Shown here in pieces: positions 17,281 to 26,846 of a stretch of DNA of 64,000 bases (within the stretch, counting starts at the first letter, position 1; each line of letters starts with the position of its first letter). Source of the stretch: Bacteroidales bacterium UBA5197 (GTDB lineage: Bacteria > Bacteroidota > Bacteroidia > Bacteroidales > Lentimicrobiaceae); assembly GCA_002412885.1 (NCBI GenBank), contig DHVX01000055.1, forward strand, positions 137,236-201,235. Direction: 5' to 3'. The notes beneath the pieces were generated by a model. It searched no databases. It saw only the letters and a program-made list of their open reading frames with translations, and had not been told where the DNA came from. A program made the position numbers and the translations under genes.

Positions 17281-19170
17281 CTACTTCTGAAGATCAGATT
17301 CAACCACTAATGAGATAAAATCCGGGTAAATGGATTTGAGTTTCGGGTTCCAAACATACAACTTCATCCGCTTATGGAGAAGTTTTTTTTCGGAAAAAGG
17401 AATGGTTAGTCTTATTTTACTGTTTGAATTTTCGCGGGTAAACAGGTCGAATCTGGCGGCTGACCAGTAAATGGTTTCCCCGTTATCGTCGTGAAATGAA
17501 GCAACCAGAAGTGCACCACTCAAACTGTCAGCAATTCTTAATGAGCAAATTGCAACCAAAGCATCTGTGCTCTTAAAATCAAGATAAGTATCGCTTAATT
17601 TCCCTTCAAAACCAGGCAAAAATTCAGGAGCTTCCACATTCTCAGTCAAAGCAGAAGTGTCAGCTTGTTCAAGTTTCAGGTAAAAAAGCGTATCGGAAGT
17701 CCGGAGTAAACAATCTTCGTCATTTCCTTTGCTGTAAAGTGCGGATTCAGATAAACCTCCGAAACCGACACGTCCAATCAGGCAGGGAAATCGGGCAAGA
17801 ATCATATCTCTGATTTCAACAGGCGCTGGCTTGGTCCAGGCATATAAGAAATAAGGTGTTTCGCAATGATCCAGAATTTGCTTCAAACTATCCAGATCAG
17901 CCCCGCCACGATTATCAGTCTGAGCATACGTTGATAGTTTTCTTTGCTCTTCGTCAAGATAAAAATTTATGTACCATGGGTTATTTGCAATGACGGCTCT
18001 GGTAATTTTTTCAGCACCATATTTTGTATTCCATTCGGTGATGGATGCTGCAACTCCCTTAAATTCTCCAAAATGCTGAGTGCGATAATATCCGGAAACA
18101 AAAACTGTTTCCACAAGTCCCGAAAGCATTACCAGAGCTAACAAGGGATTCATCCACTTTACGGAAATATTTCCTGCAAAAGAGAAGATAAATCCCAACA
18201 AAAACGGAAAGGAAAAAATAAGTACACTGTGTTGTAAAACAGGATTTACAAATCTGGAATAGAAAAATCCGATCAAAAACGGAAGCAAAAATAAAATCAA
18301 AGTAATGATTCTGAATTTCAGCAAGCCGGTCTTTTTATAGGTAAAAAACTGAACAACACCAATCAGAACCAGCAAAAGAGCAATGATGTATGAGTTATTA
18401 AATACATAAGCCAGATGCTCAAAAAGCCAGGTCCATGCTGGTTTGGCAAGCCACAGTCCAACTCCTCCGATACTCAGGTGATTAATGGTTATATATATGT
18501 GTGGACTGAAAAGAACCGCAGCCAGAAATCCCGCTCCTAAGTAATGCGGGATTCTATCCTTTTTCAGGAAGAACAACCCCGTTATTCCGGCAATCAATGC
18601 AAGTAAAAAGCTGAAGTAATGATTATACATGCAAGCTGCGGCGCTCAGTGAAAATGCGAGTGCAATCCAGACTTTTGGCTTTTCATCGAAGAGTAGTTTT
18701 GTCCAGAACCATGCCATTATCATGCTGAATGTCAATCCAATGCCATAAGGTCTGGCTATCTGACTGTAAAGCAAAGGAAAAGCAAGGAAAGCAATAAATG
18801 CGCCAGCCAGAAGTCCGGTTGCGGGAGAAAACCATCGGGAAAATGTTTTTATGGTGAACCAGATTCCTATTCCGCCAGCCAATGCAAAAGGGAGGCGAAT
18901 GATCCACTCATCCATACCGAAAAGTTTTGACCAGTAGAATAGAAAAACCTGAACACCTCCCGGATGTCCGTCAACATAAAATCCGTTTTTCACCAACTCA
19001 CCAAAAGAGTCGAATCCTACCCGGCTAAGGGCACTTAATTCATCGTTTGAATAGGAAAAATCGAGACGATATAGCCGAAGAATCAGCCCGGCAAGAACAA
19101 TAAGGATTACCCACAGATTGTACTGTTTGCCGAAATCCAAAGAATCATTCTTAAGGGTTCCTTTATTCAT
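17281..19170 (-). CDS. GT39-type membrane glycosyltransferase (PMT/ArnT-like)
   Basis: About 629 aa integral membrane protein. The N-terminal 400 residues hold about ten to twelve transmembrane helices. The first periplasmic loop has the acidic motif SNDE after a YRLDFSY turn, as in PMT/ArnT enzymes that move a sugar from a polyprenyl-phosphate carrier to an acceptor, and YVDGHPGGVQVFLFYW follows. The C-terminal 230 residues form a soluble periplasmic domain (TKPAPVEIRDMILARFPCLI). The start at ATG 19170 is chosen; the frame opens at a TTG (19188) close to the rlmB stop. It lies 25 bp downstream of rlmB, so the two may be co-transcribed. Acceptor and sugar unknown. Confidence 0.8.
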   Translation of the reverse strand: MNKGTLKNDSLDFGKQYNLWVILIVLAGLILRLYRLDFSYSNDELSALSRVGFDSFGELVKNGFYVDGHPGGVQVFLFYWSKLFGMDEWIIRLPFALAGGIGIWFTIKTFSRWFSPATGLLAGAFIAFLAFPLLYSQIARPYGIGLTFSMIMAWFWTKLLFDEKPKVWIALAFSLSAAACMYNHYFSFLLALIAGITGLFFLKKDRIPHYLGAGFLAAVLFSPHIYITINHLSIGGVGLWLAKPAWTWLFEHLAYVFNNSYIIALLLVLIGVVQFFTYKKTGLLKFRIITLILFLLPFLIGFFYSRFVNPVLQHSVLIFSFPFLLGFIFSFAGNISVKWMNPLLALVMLSGLVETVFVSGYYRTQHFGEFKGVAASITEWNTKYGAEKITRAVIANNPWYINFYLDEEQRKLSTYAQTDNRGGADLDSLKQILDHCETPYFLYAWTKPAPVEIRDMILARFPCLIGRVGFGGLSESALYSKGNDEDCLLRTSDTLFYLKLEQADTSALTENVEAPEFLPGFEGKLSDTYLDFKSTDALVAICSLRIADSLSGALLVASFHDDNGETIYWSAARFDLFTRENSNSKIRLTIPFSEKKLLHKRMKLYVWNPKLKSIYPDFISLVVESDLQK

Positions 19171-19195
19171 TTCCCGTTTTACGAACAACCAAAAA

Positions 19196-19942
19196 TCATA
19201 GATTTGCGGTTTGCTGTTTCAAAATTTCAAACAGCAGAATACCTGCAGCCACAGAAACATTCAACGATCCGATGGTTCCGCGCATAGGGATACTCACCAC
19301 CTGATCGCAACGCTTCAGGTATTCAGGCGAAACTCCGTCTTCTTCCGAGCCCATAATCAGCGCCATAGGCCCCTGAAATGATGCATTATAATAAGGCATA
19401 TCTCCCTTTTCGGAAGCAGCCACAATGCTGAGCCCGCTTGATTTCAGGTAATCGATGGTAGTTTTGAGATTACTGCTTCGGTGCACATGAAGTGTAGCCA
19501 GCGCGCCAGCGGAGGTTTTCAGCGCATCGGCACTAACGGGAGCACCTCCTTTTTCAGGAATGATAAGTCCGTGAGCTCCGGCACATTCAGCACTTCGGGC
19601 AATAGCACCCAGATTTCTTACATCAGTTATGCGGTCGAGAATTACAAAGAGCGGAGTTTCCCCTTTTTCGAAAACTGACATCAAAAGGTTTTCGATGGGC
19701 TGAAAAGCCACCGGAGAAACATAACAAACCACACCCTGATGAACACCACGAACCAACCGATTCAGCTTTTCGACAGGAACATACTGATATGGAATTGCAA
19801 ATTCGTTAATCAATCTGCGAAGTTCAGGCAAAAGTTCGCCTTTAAGCCCGGTCTGAAGCATCAGCCGGTCAATGTCTCTGCCTGCTGCAATGGCTTCTAT
19901 CACAGGGCGAATTCCATAAACCAGATTATTGTCTTTAATCAT
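19196..19942 (-). CDS. rlmB: SpoU-family 23S rRNA 2'-O-methyltransferase (RlmB-like)
   Basis: 248 aa SPOUT (trefoil-knot) methyltransferase using S-adenosylmethionine, expected to methylate the ribose of a 23S rRNA guanosine. The N-terminal substrate-binding domain is seen in NNLVYGIRPVIEAIAAGRDI. The knot motifs are ILDRITDVRNLGAIARSAEC (motif 1 with the conserved Asn-Arg), LIMGSEEDGVS (motif 2) and IPMRGTIGSLNVSVAAGILL (motif 3). The start at 19942 is typical and lies 22 nt after a -7 element; the open frame extends to 20008. TrmH- or RlmB-type target cannot be told apart with full certainty, but the N-domain fits RlmB. Confidence 0.9.
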   Translation of the reverse strand: MIKDNNLVYGIRPVIEAIAAGRDIDRLMLQTGLKGELLPELRRLINEFAIPYQYVPVEKLNRLVRGVHQGVVCYVSPVAFQPIENLLMSVFEKGETPLFVILDRITDVRNLGAIARSAECAGAHGLIIPEKGGAPVSADALKTSAGALATLHVHRSSNLKTTIDYLKSSGLSIVAASEKGDMPYYNASFQGPMALIMGSEEDGVSPEYLKRCDQVVSIPMRGTIGSLNVSVAAGILLFEILKQQTANL

Positions 19943-19964
19943 AATCGTTTTTAAATTGAGATTG

Positions 19965-19972
19965 CAAAGATA
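19965..19972 (-). promoter_or_regulatory. -7 promoter element (TATCTTTG) of rlmB
   Basis: On the minus strand reads TATCTTTGCA, exact TAnnTTTG, 22 nt upstream of the rlmB ATG. It supports the 19942 start, since the longer frame would begin upstream of the transcription start. Confidence 0.6.
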
Positions 19973-20233
19973 ATGGGAAGAATGGAATGACAGAGCGATA
20001 GATAGCACGAATGATGGAATGTTTGAGGAAAGTGAGATTTCAGGTGAATTGTGACAATTTAAAAAGTTGAATTTTTATGATGCAATCTCACCCAAAATAG
20101 CGAAATTAGCACTTTATAAACTTATGATTCCGGCAATTGCTTTTGTATTGCTATTCCGCTAATAATCGGGACTTTAATCCAAAATCCAATCCTGATATCA
20201 ATCGGTTCCGGATTCTGTAATCTTTTATACTCA

Positions 20234-23200
20234 ATGAATAATTTTCTGGTTTACAAATCTTCTGCAGGCTCAGGCAAAACTTATACATTGATGCTCATTT
20301 ACCTGACCATCATTCTAAAAGAGCCTGTCCGTTACCGGAATATTCTTGCCATTACCTTCACCAACAAAGCAGCAAATGAGATCAAGCAGCGGATTGTTGC
20401 GAGTCTGAAGCTTGTTGCTGAAACTGACGAATCGAACATTCCTGCAAAACACAGCCACCTGATAGCAGCATTGATTAAAGGCACCGGACTTGAGTTTAAG
20501 GAAATCAGAAAAAATGCGAATCAGGCCTTAACGCTGATTCTGCATAATTACAGCGATTTCGCTGTTTCAACCATCGATTCATTTGTTCATAAAGTAATCA
20601 GGGCCTTTGCTTTTGACCTGAAACTTTCGATGAGTTTTGAAGTGGAAATGGACAGCCAGTTGCTTCTTTCTCTGGCTGTTGAAGATATGCTTGCCGCTGC
20701 CGGATCTGACAATGAACTGACAGAAATACTTGTTAATTTCATTCAGCAAAAAGCCGAAGAAGACGAAAGCTGGCAGATTGACCGCCTGTTGGTTGATTTC
20801 GCGAAAAATCTATTTAAGGAGGACGCCATTCCTTATCTTCCCCTCATTCAGAATATGAATGCCTTAAAAATTTCTGAAACCAGTCAGGCAATAAGCAAAT
20901 TCGTTAAAAATTACGAAAACACGCTGGTTTCGTTGGGCAAAGAGGCCATAAACCTTATCAATCAGCAAGGGCTTGACGATAGTTTATTCATCGGAAAATC
21001 AAAGGGAATCTATGGTTTCTTTAAAAATTACAGTCTGGGCATTAAATTAAAAGCATTGCCATCGGCAACAGTTGTAAAAAATGTTGAAGCTGATTCGTGG
21101 TTAAGTCCCGATGGCAAAAAATCACCTTTAAGGGATAATTTACTGTCAATAACGGCTCAATTAACGCATATTTTCCGGAAGATCGAAAATCAGCAAGTTC
21201 TTCACAACGAAAGGGCTACCATTTTAGAAATGGTGCGCCAGCAGCTTTACCCCATGTCGGTGCTTAGCGAAGTCAGAAACAGACTCAATCTGATCAAAAA
21301 GGAGAGAAACATTCTGCCTATCGCGGAGTTCAACCGCATTGTCGGAAGCATTGTATCGGAAGAACCGGTTCCCTTTATTTATGAAAGAATTGGTGAGAAG
21401 TTCAGACATTATATGATTGATGAATTTCAGGATACCTCTGTATTACAGTGGCTTAACTTAATGCCTCTGATCGAAAATTCACTTTCGCTGGGTGGCATCA
21501 ATATGATTGTTGGTGATGGCAAACAGGCAATTTACCGCTTCAGAAACGGAGATGTAGATCAGTTTGTAAGATTGCCTGATGTAAATAATCCCGGCCTGAA
21601 TCACATCATTGAGCAAAGAGCACAGGCTTTGCAACGCGATTTCAAAGCCGAGAATCTGACCTCAAATTTCCGCTCACTACTCGAAGTGGTTGACTTCAAT
21701 AACCGTTTCTTCAGCTTTGTAGCGCCCGTTTATTTAGGCGAGAAGCAAGTGGTTTATGATAAGGTTGAACAAATTTTTGACCCGAAAAATTCCGGGGGAA
21801 TGGTTCAGGTGGAGTTGCATGACGAGGAATCCGGAACGGTTGCAGAATCTCACATCGCCAGGGTAATTGAACTCGTGGTTTCGCTGTGCGATGAAGGTTA
21901 TAAGCCCGGCGATATTGCTATCCTTTGCAGGGCAAACCATGAGTCGTCGCAAATTGCTGTAAATCTTTATGAACATGGGATAAAGGTGGTTTCATCAGAT
22001 TCGCTTCTGCTGAAAAACTCCCATGAAGTGGTATTTCTAACGAGTTGGTTTGCGCTGCTCAACAATGCAAATGATGAAATTTCGAGAGTAACCATCACCG
22101 ATTATCTGATTGATAATCAGATCATAAAAACCGAATCGAAAGCCAGTTTATTTAATGAAGTAAAAAGTACCAAAACGTTTTATGATATCCTTAAAGAGTT
22201 TGTGCCTGAATTTTCAGTCTTAAAGCTCAGGGATAAATCGCTGTTTGATCTTACAGAGGAGCTGATCAGGGTGTTTGGTCTTCACCTGCGCTCGCCGCTT
22301 TATGTGCAATTCTTTTTGGATGAAGTGTTGAAGTTTTCATCGTCAGGGCAAGGAGGAATTGCCGGATTTATGGACTATTGGGATTCGCAAAGCGATAAAT
22401 TATCGGTTGTTTTGTCAGAAAGCAGCGATGCAGTTAAGGTAATGACCATTCACAAATCGAAAGGGCTGGAGTTTCCGGTGGTGATATATCCATTCGCGAA
22501 ACAGCAGATCAGCAACCGACCAAGTCAGGTATGGGCTCCGCTTGACGATGATACTGTGCCTGAGTTGAAACTTGCCTATCTGAAACTCACCAAAGAACTT
22601 GAAGGAACAAGGTACAATGACCTTTATGAAGAGGAACGCGATAAAAAGAAACTCGATCTGCTGAACATGGTTTATGTAGCATTTACCCGTGCAGCAGAAC
22701 GTTTGTATATTTTATCCGGTGCACCGAAAAAAAAACCGGGCGATATTGCTTCAGTTACCGATATGCTTGTTGAATTTTTGACCGAAACAGGCAAATATGA
22801 GGTGGGAAAGTTGGTTTATTCTTTCGGCGAAAGCCCTGTTATTAAAGGACATAGCACTTCAGAGGAGTTGTTAAAAATACCTGTAAAATTTCAAACCTGG
22901 CCATGGCATGAACGTTTGATTTTCGCTTCACGGGCTCCTCAACACTGGCAGGCATCGGCACCCAAAACAACGCAAATTTCAGGAAACATTCTTCACATGG
23001 CTCTCTCCGGCATCATAACTCCTGAGGATGTTGAAAAATCGACCGAAGGGTTGATTAATGCTGGTTTGATTACTTCTGCTGATGCTCCTGAGATTATTCA
23101 AAAGCTGTACAATTTGCTGGAACATCCTGAAGTTAAGCCTTTCTTTACTTCTGATGCCAAAGTAATCAACGAAGCTGAAATCCTGACCAATGGCGGGAAA

Positions 23201-23392
23201 AGTTATCGTCCTGACCGGGTTTTACTCCATAGCTCACATACCGATGTGATTGATTACAAAGCCGGGAAACCAATGGAATATCACAAAGATCAGGTTCAGC
23301 ATTATGCCGGTTTACTTTCAAAAATGGGTTATCCCAAAGTAAAAAGCTGGCTTGTATATCTTGAAGATCCTTTTGAGGTAATTGAGGTTTAA
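20234..23392 (+). CDS. UvrD/AddA-like helicase fused to a PD-(D/E)XK nuclease
   Basis: 1052 aa. Superfamily 1 helicase motifs: Walker A SSAGSGKTYT (9-18), motif Ia ILAITFTNKAANEIKQR, Walker B MIDEFQDTS (about 394-402), motif III VGDGKQAIYRFRNGD, motif V TIHKSKGLEFPVV, motif VI VYVAFTRAAERLYIL. The C-terminus carries a RecB-type nuclease with Asp994 (YRPDRV) and Asp1007-Tyr-Lys1009 (VIDYKAG). This layout is that of AddA/RecB, which resects double-strand breaks for RecA. No addB-like gene is next to it; it stands between divergent rlmB and mnmH. The 290 bp upstream show no strong promoter match. Confidence 0.9.
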   Translation: MNNFLVYKSSAGSGKTYTLMLIYLTIILKEPVRYRNILAITFTNKAANEIKQRIVASLKLVAETDESNIPAKHSHLIAALIKGTGLEFKEIRKNANQALTLILHNYSDFAVSTIDSFVHKVIRAFAFDLKLSMSFEVEMDSQLLLSLAVEDMLAAAGSDNELTEILVNFIQQKAEEDESWQIDRLLVDFAKNLFKEDAIPYLPLIQNMNALKISETSQAISKFVKNYENTLVSLGKEAINLINQQGLDDSLFIGKSKGIYGFFKNYSLGIKLKALPSATVVKNVEADSWLSPDGKKSPLRDNLLSITAQLTHIFRKIENQQVLHNERATILEMVRQQLYPMSVLSEVRNRLNLIKKERNILPIAEFNRIVGSIVSEEPVPFIYERIGEKFRHYMIDEFQDTSVLQWLNLMPLIENSLSLGGINMIVGDGKQAIYRFRNGDVDQFVRLPDVNNPGLNHIIEQRAQALQRDFKAENLTSNFRSLLEVVDFNNRFFSFVAPVYLGEKQVVYDKVEQIFDPKNSGGMVQVELHDEESGTVAESHIARVIELVVSLCDEGYKPGDIAILCRANHESSQIAVNLYEHGIKVVSSDSLLLKNSHEVVFLTSWFALLNNANDEISRVTITDYLIDNQIIKTESKASLFNEVKSTKTFYDILKEFVPEFSVLKLRDKSLFDLTEELIRVFGLHLRSPLYVQFFLDEVLKFSSSGQGGIAGFMDYWDSQSDKLSVVLSESSDAVKVMTIHKSKGLEFPVVIYPFAKQQISNRPSQVWAPLDDDTVPELKLAYLKLTKELEGTRYNDLYEEERDKKKLDLLNMVYVAFTRAAERLYILSGAPKKKPGDIASVTDMLVEFLTETGKYEVGKLVYSFGESPVIKGHSTSEELLKIPVKFQTWPWHERLIFASRAPQHWQASAPKTTQISGNILHMALSGIITPEDVEKSTEGLINAGLITSADAPEIIQKLYNLLEHPEVKPFFTSDAKVINEAEILTNGGKSYRPDRVLLHSSHTDVIDYKAGKPMEYHKDQVQHYAGLLSKMGYPKVKSWLVYLEDPFEVIEV

Positions 23393-23461
23393 TAACATCA
23401 TCCATCACCGGCACGTGAAGCTACCAGTAAATGCTTCACAATTTTCAGGTACTTTTGCCAT

Positions 23462-24499
23462 ATGGTAAACAGAGTAACTCCTTCATGGTTTTTTGAAAGT
23501 CAACGCGCTTTTCCGCTGATTGATGTGCGCTCCCCGTTGGAGTTCGCACAAGGGCATATTACAGGGGCTTTAAATATTCCTTTGTTTTCGGATATCGAAA
23601 GAGCAGAAATTGGCACCCTCTACAAAAATGCCGGCAAAGATGCTGCGTTTTACATGGGGCTTGACCGTGTTGGTCCGAATTTGTCAGGTTTTGTGAAAAA
23701 ACTGAATGCAATTTCGCGCGGAAAAACCAGAGATGTCATTGTTTATTGCTGGCGCGGAGGAATGCGAAGTGCGTCAATGGCATGGCTATTCAGCACTGCA
23801 GGTTTTCAGGTGCATTTGATTGAAGGAGGATACAAAAACTTGCGAACCTACATCAGGGCCGAATCCGGGAAAAATACGCCTTTGATTGTTTTGGGAGGAA
23901 TGACAGGATCGGGGAAAACTGAAATCCTTCATGAACTTAAAAAACAAGGCGAACAAATTATTGATCTTGAGGAGATTGCCCACAATAAGGGCTCTGTTTT
24001 TGGCTATCTGGGGCAACTTCCGCAACCCACCAACGAACAGTTTGAAAACAATCTTTTTGCAGAATGGATAAAACTCGATCACACAAAACGCATCTGGATA
24101 GAAGACGAAAGCCGCTCCGTCGGAGCAGTCGGACTCCCGGCACCATTCTTTGATCACATGAAGAAACAACCCCTCATTCTGCTCAATGTATCCATCGAAA
24201 AAAGGGTTGAACGGCTTGTGAATGAATATGCCGGCTTCGATAAAAATCTACTGCTTGAAGCACTCGCCAAAATTGCCCAGTCCATGGGTGGACAAGGAGT
24301 TGCCGAAGCAAAAAAGGATATTCAGGATGGTGATTTTGCGCTGGCCATCGAACTGGTTTTGGGATATTATGACAAAACCTACCGAAAGGCCCTGGAAAAA
24401 TTTAAGGACCGGAAAATCATTCAAATTGACACAGTTAAAGGAAATGCAAAAGACAATGCCGAACTGATTCTTAAATCTGTACTCGAATTCATGATGTGA
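23462..24499 (+). CDS. mnmH: tRNA 2-selenouridine synthase
   Basis: 345 aa, also called SelU/YbbB. It replaces the sulfur of 2-thiouridine at tRNA wobble position 34 with selenium, using selenophosphate. The N-terminal rhodanese domain has the catalytic Cys96 in VIVYCWRGGMRSASMAWL. The C-terminal domain is a P-loop module with GGMTGSGKT (145-153), IDLEEIAHNKGSVFG and IWIEDESRSVG. It is followed 111 bp later on the same strand by the NifS-SelD fusion, which supplies the selenium donor. A TACTTTTG box at 23450-23457 is only 4 nt before the ATG, so either the transcript is almost leaderless or the match is chance. Confidence 0.95.
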   Translation: MVNRVTPSWFFESQRAFPLIDVRSPLEFAQGHITGALNIPLFSDIERAEIGTLYKNAGKDAAFYMGLDRVGPNLSGFVKKLNAISRGKTRDVIVYCWRGGMRSASMAWLFSTAGFQVHLIEGGYKNLRTYIRAESGKNTPLIVLGGMTGSGKTEILHELKKQGEQIIDLEEIAHNKGSVFGYLGQLPQPTNEQFENNLFAEWIKLDHTKRIWIEDESRSVGAVGLPAPFFDHMKKQPLILLNVSIEKRVERLVNEYAGFDKNLLLEALAKIAQSMGGQGVAEAKKDIQDGDFALAIELVLGYYDKTYRKALEKFKDRKIIQIDTVKGNAKDNAELILKSVLEFMM

Positions 24500-24610
24500 A
24501 TTCCGGCTGAAAAGTCAAGAGATGAACGTTTTCTGAAGTTTTTTATTCAGATTTCAATCAACAAAACTGGCAGTCAGGGCTTCTTAACTTCAAGATTATA
24601 AATAACCTAC

Positions 24611-26818
24611 ATGAACCAGATATACCTCGATTACAACGCCACCACTCCCATTGATCCAAGGGTTGCAGCAGAAATGCGACCATTTCTGGATGAGTATTTC
24701 GGCAATCCTTCCAGCAGCCATCTGTATGGCATAAAAGCACGTGGAGCGGTTGAAAAAGCAAGAATCCGGGTGGCAAAACTTATCAATTGCCGGCCGCAGG
24801 AAGTAGTTTTTACCAGTGGTGGCACCGAGTCGAACAATATGGCCATCAAAGGTGCTGCTTATGCAATGCGATCACATGGAAATCACATTATAATTTCGGC
24901 AGTTGAGCATCCTGCAGTAACAGAAGTCACGCGTTTTCTGGCAACTCAGGGTTTTGAAATTTCCATTGCAGGTGTTGATAAATTTGGAATGGTTGATCCT
25001 GAGAACATTAAGAAATTGCTTCGTCCTGAAACGATACTCATTTCTGTAATGCATGCCAACAATGAAACCGGAACCATTCAACCCATTGCTGCCATTGCTG
25101 ACATTGCACGGCGTCATGTCGCTTTAATGCATACCGATGCAGCGCAGTCAACTGGAAAAATACCTGTGGATGTTAAAGTGCTTGATGTTGACCTGCTTTC
25201 TATTGCCGGGCACAAATTATACGCACCCAAAGGTATTGGAGCACTGTATATCAGGCATGGTGTAAAAATTGAGAAACTGATGCATGGCGCCGATCACGAG
25301 CAAAATCTCAGGGCCGGAACTGAAAATGTGCTGGAAATCGTCGGCCTTGGAAAAGCATGCGAAATTGCTTTAAAAGAAGTCAATGATTATCATTCACATA
25401 CGTTAAATCTAAAAACCAGACTGATTTCCGGCCTGACCGAAAAAATAGGTCCGTTACACATCAATGGTCATCCTGAAAACAGCCTCCCGAATACAGTGAG
25501 CATTGGTTTTCGTAACCTGAATGCGCAAACCATTATGGCCGCAATGCCCGGAATTGCAGCTTCGGCCGGTGCGGCATGTCATACAGGCACTACAGGTGAA
25601 TCATCGGTTTTGGGCGCTATGAAGGTTTCCCCCGAATTTTCGCTGGGCACCATTCGCTTTTCAGTGGGACGCTATTCAACTTCCGACGAAATAGATGAAG
25701 CCATTGAGTTAATTTCAAAGTCTGTACTTTCGCTTCAACCTGATTCATACGCCGAAGTGCCTGTTAAATCAACGGGAGAAAAGGTAAAGCTTACTCAATT
25801 CACCCATGGCATGGGATGTGCCTGCAAAATTCGGCCGGCTGATCTTGAAAAAATTCTTGCAAACCTGCCGCCGGTACTTGATCCCAATGTAATGGTTGGG
25901 GCCGACAAGCGCGATGATGCTGCCGTTTATCGACTTACCGATGACCTGGCGCTGGTGCAAACTGTTGACTTCTTCACACCTGTGGTTGACGATCCATACC
26001 TCTTCGGAGCAATTGCTGCTGCCAACTCGCTCAGCGATGTTTATGCAATGGGTGCCAGGCCAATCTTTGCACTGAATATTGCTGCATTTCCGGTAAACCG
26101 GTTGCCACTTGAAGTGCTTCAGGAAATCATCAGAGGTGCCACCGACAAAGCTACAGAAGCAGGCATTTCAGTACTTGGCGGACATTCCATCGAAGACAAT
26201 GAGCCGAAATTCGGGATGGTGGTTTCGGGACTGGTTCATCCCGATAAGGTGCTGAGCAATGCCGGCGCAAAACCGGGAGACATCCTTGTGCTCACAAAAC
26301 CCATTGGAAACGGCATTATTGCAACCGCCAATAAAATGGATCTTGCTGACGAAGAAACCGTTCACAAATCAACACAATGGATGGCCATGCTTAATGCAGC
26401 AGCAGCCACTGAAATGGATAAAGTGAAAGTGAGTGCATGCACCGATGTTACAGGATTCGGTTTAATGGGTCATCTTCATGAAATTACGCTGGCATCAGAA
26501 GTAAATGCAGAAATTGATTTCCGGAAAATTCCATTTATGGAAGGTGTTGAAGAGCTGGCAATGGCTTCGGCAATTCCGGGTGGATCAAAAGCAAATTATG
26601 AAACCGCTACAGATTGGGCCAGTTTCGATAATCTGAGCCAAATTGAATGCTTTATGATTTGTGATGCACAAACATCAGGTGGATTGCTCGTTTGTCTGCA
26701 ACCCGAAGAAGCTGAAAAATACTTGAAACTTCTTCGCGATAAAAATATTTTCGCTGTAGTTATCGGAAAATTGACTGAAACAGGAGCTGGATATATTACA
26801 GTCAAATATACAGAATAG
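24611..26818 (+). CDS. selD: Cysteine desulfurase (NifS-like) - selenophosphate synthetase (SelD) fusion
   Basis: 735 aa bifunctional protein. Residues 1 to about 380 are a class V PLP enzyme: YLDYNATTPIDP start, TSGGTESNN, HTDAAQSTGKI, PLP lysine Lys202 (SIAGHKLYAPKG), mobile-loop cysteine Cys323 (SAGAACHTGT). Residues about 392-735 are SelD: LTQFTHGMGCACKI with catalytic Cys403 and Lys406 (Cys, not selenocysteine), DDAAVYRLTDDLALVQTVDF, AANSLSDVYAMGA, DVTGFGLMGHL. The desulfurase half can release selenium from selenocysteine or sulfur from cysteine, and SelD makes selenophosphate with ATP. The two halves are in one uninterrupted frame with a short linker (PDSYAEVPVKSTGEK). Following mnmH, it completes the selenouridine route; no selA, selB or selC is seen in the window. 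Confidence 0.94.
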   Translation: MNQIYLDYNATTPIDPRVAAEMRPFLDEYFGNPSSSHLYGIKARGAVEKARIRVAKLINCRPQEVVFTSGGTESNNMAIKGAAYAMRSHGNHIIISAVEHPAVTEVTRFLATQGFEISIAGVDKFGMVDPENIKKLLRPETILISVMHANNETGTIQPIAAIADIARRHVALMHTDAAQSTGKIPVDVKVLDVDLLSIAGHKLYAPKGIGALYIRHGVKIEKLMHGADHEQNLRAGTENVLEIVGLGKACEIALKEVNDYHSHTLNLKTRLISGLTEKIGPLHINGHPENSLPNTVSIGFRNLNAQTIMAAMPGIAASAGAACHTGTTGESSVLGAMKVSPEFSLGTIRFSVGRYSTSDEIDEAIELISKSVLSLQPDSYAEVPVKSTGEKVKLTQFTHGMGCACKIRPADLEKILANLPPVLDPNVMVGADKRDDAAVYRLTDDLALVQTVDFFTPVVDDPYLFGAIAAANSLSDVYAMGARPIFALNIAAFPVNRLPLEVLQEIIRGATDKATEAGISVLGGHSIEDNEPKFGMVVSGLVHPDKVLSNAGAKPGDILVLTKPIGNGIIATANKMDLADEETVHKSTQWMAMLNAAAATEMDKVKVSACTDVTGFGLMGHLHEITLASEVNAEIDFRKIPFMEGVEELAMASAIPGGSKANYETATDWASFDNLSQIECFMICDAQTSGGLLVCLQPEEAEKYLKLLRDKNIFAVVIGKLTETGAGYITVKYTE

Positions 26819-26846
26819 ATCCTGATCAATTGAACCGACAGCATTT

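Noticed and set aside
23450..23457. Promoter box TACTTTTG before mnmH
   Set aside because: Only 4 nt separate it from the ATG, too short for a normal leader; not counted as a feature.
24572..24586. Third copy of the 69-bp palindromic element
   Set aside because: Only the left terminus is recognisable; no right terminus occurs at the expected distance, so it may be chance or a remnant.
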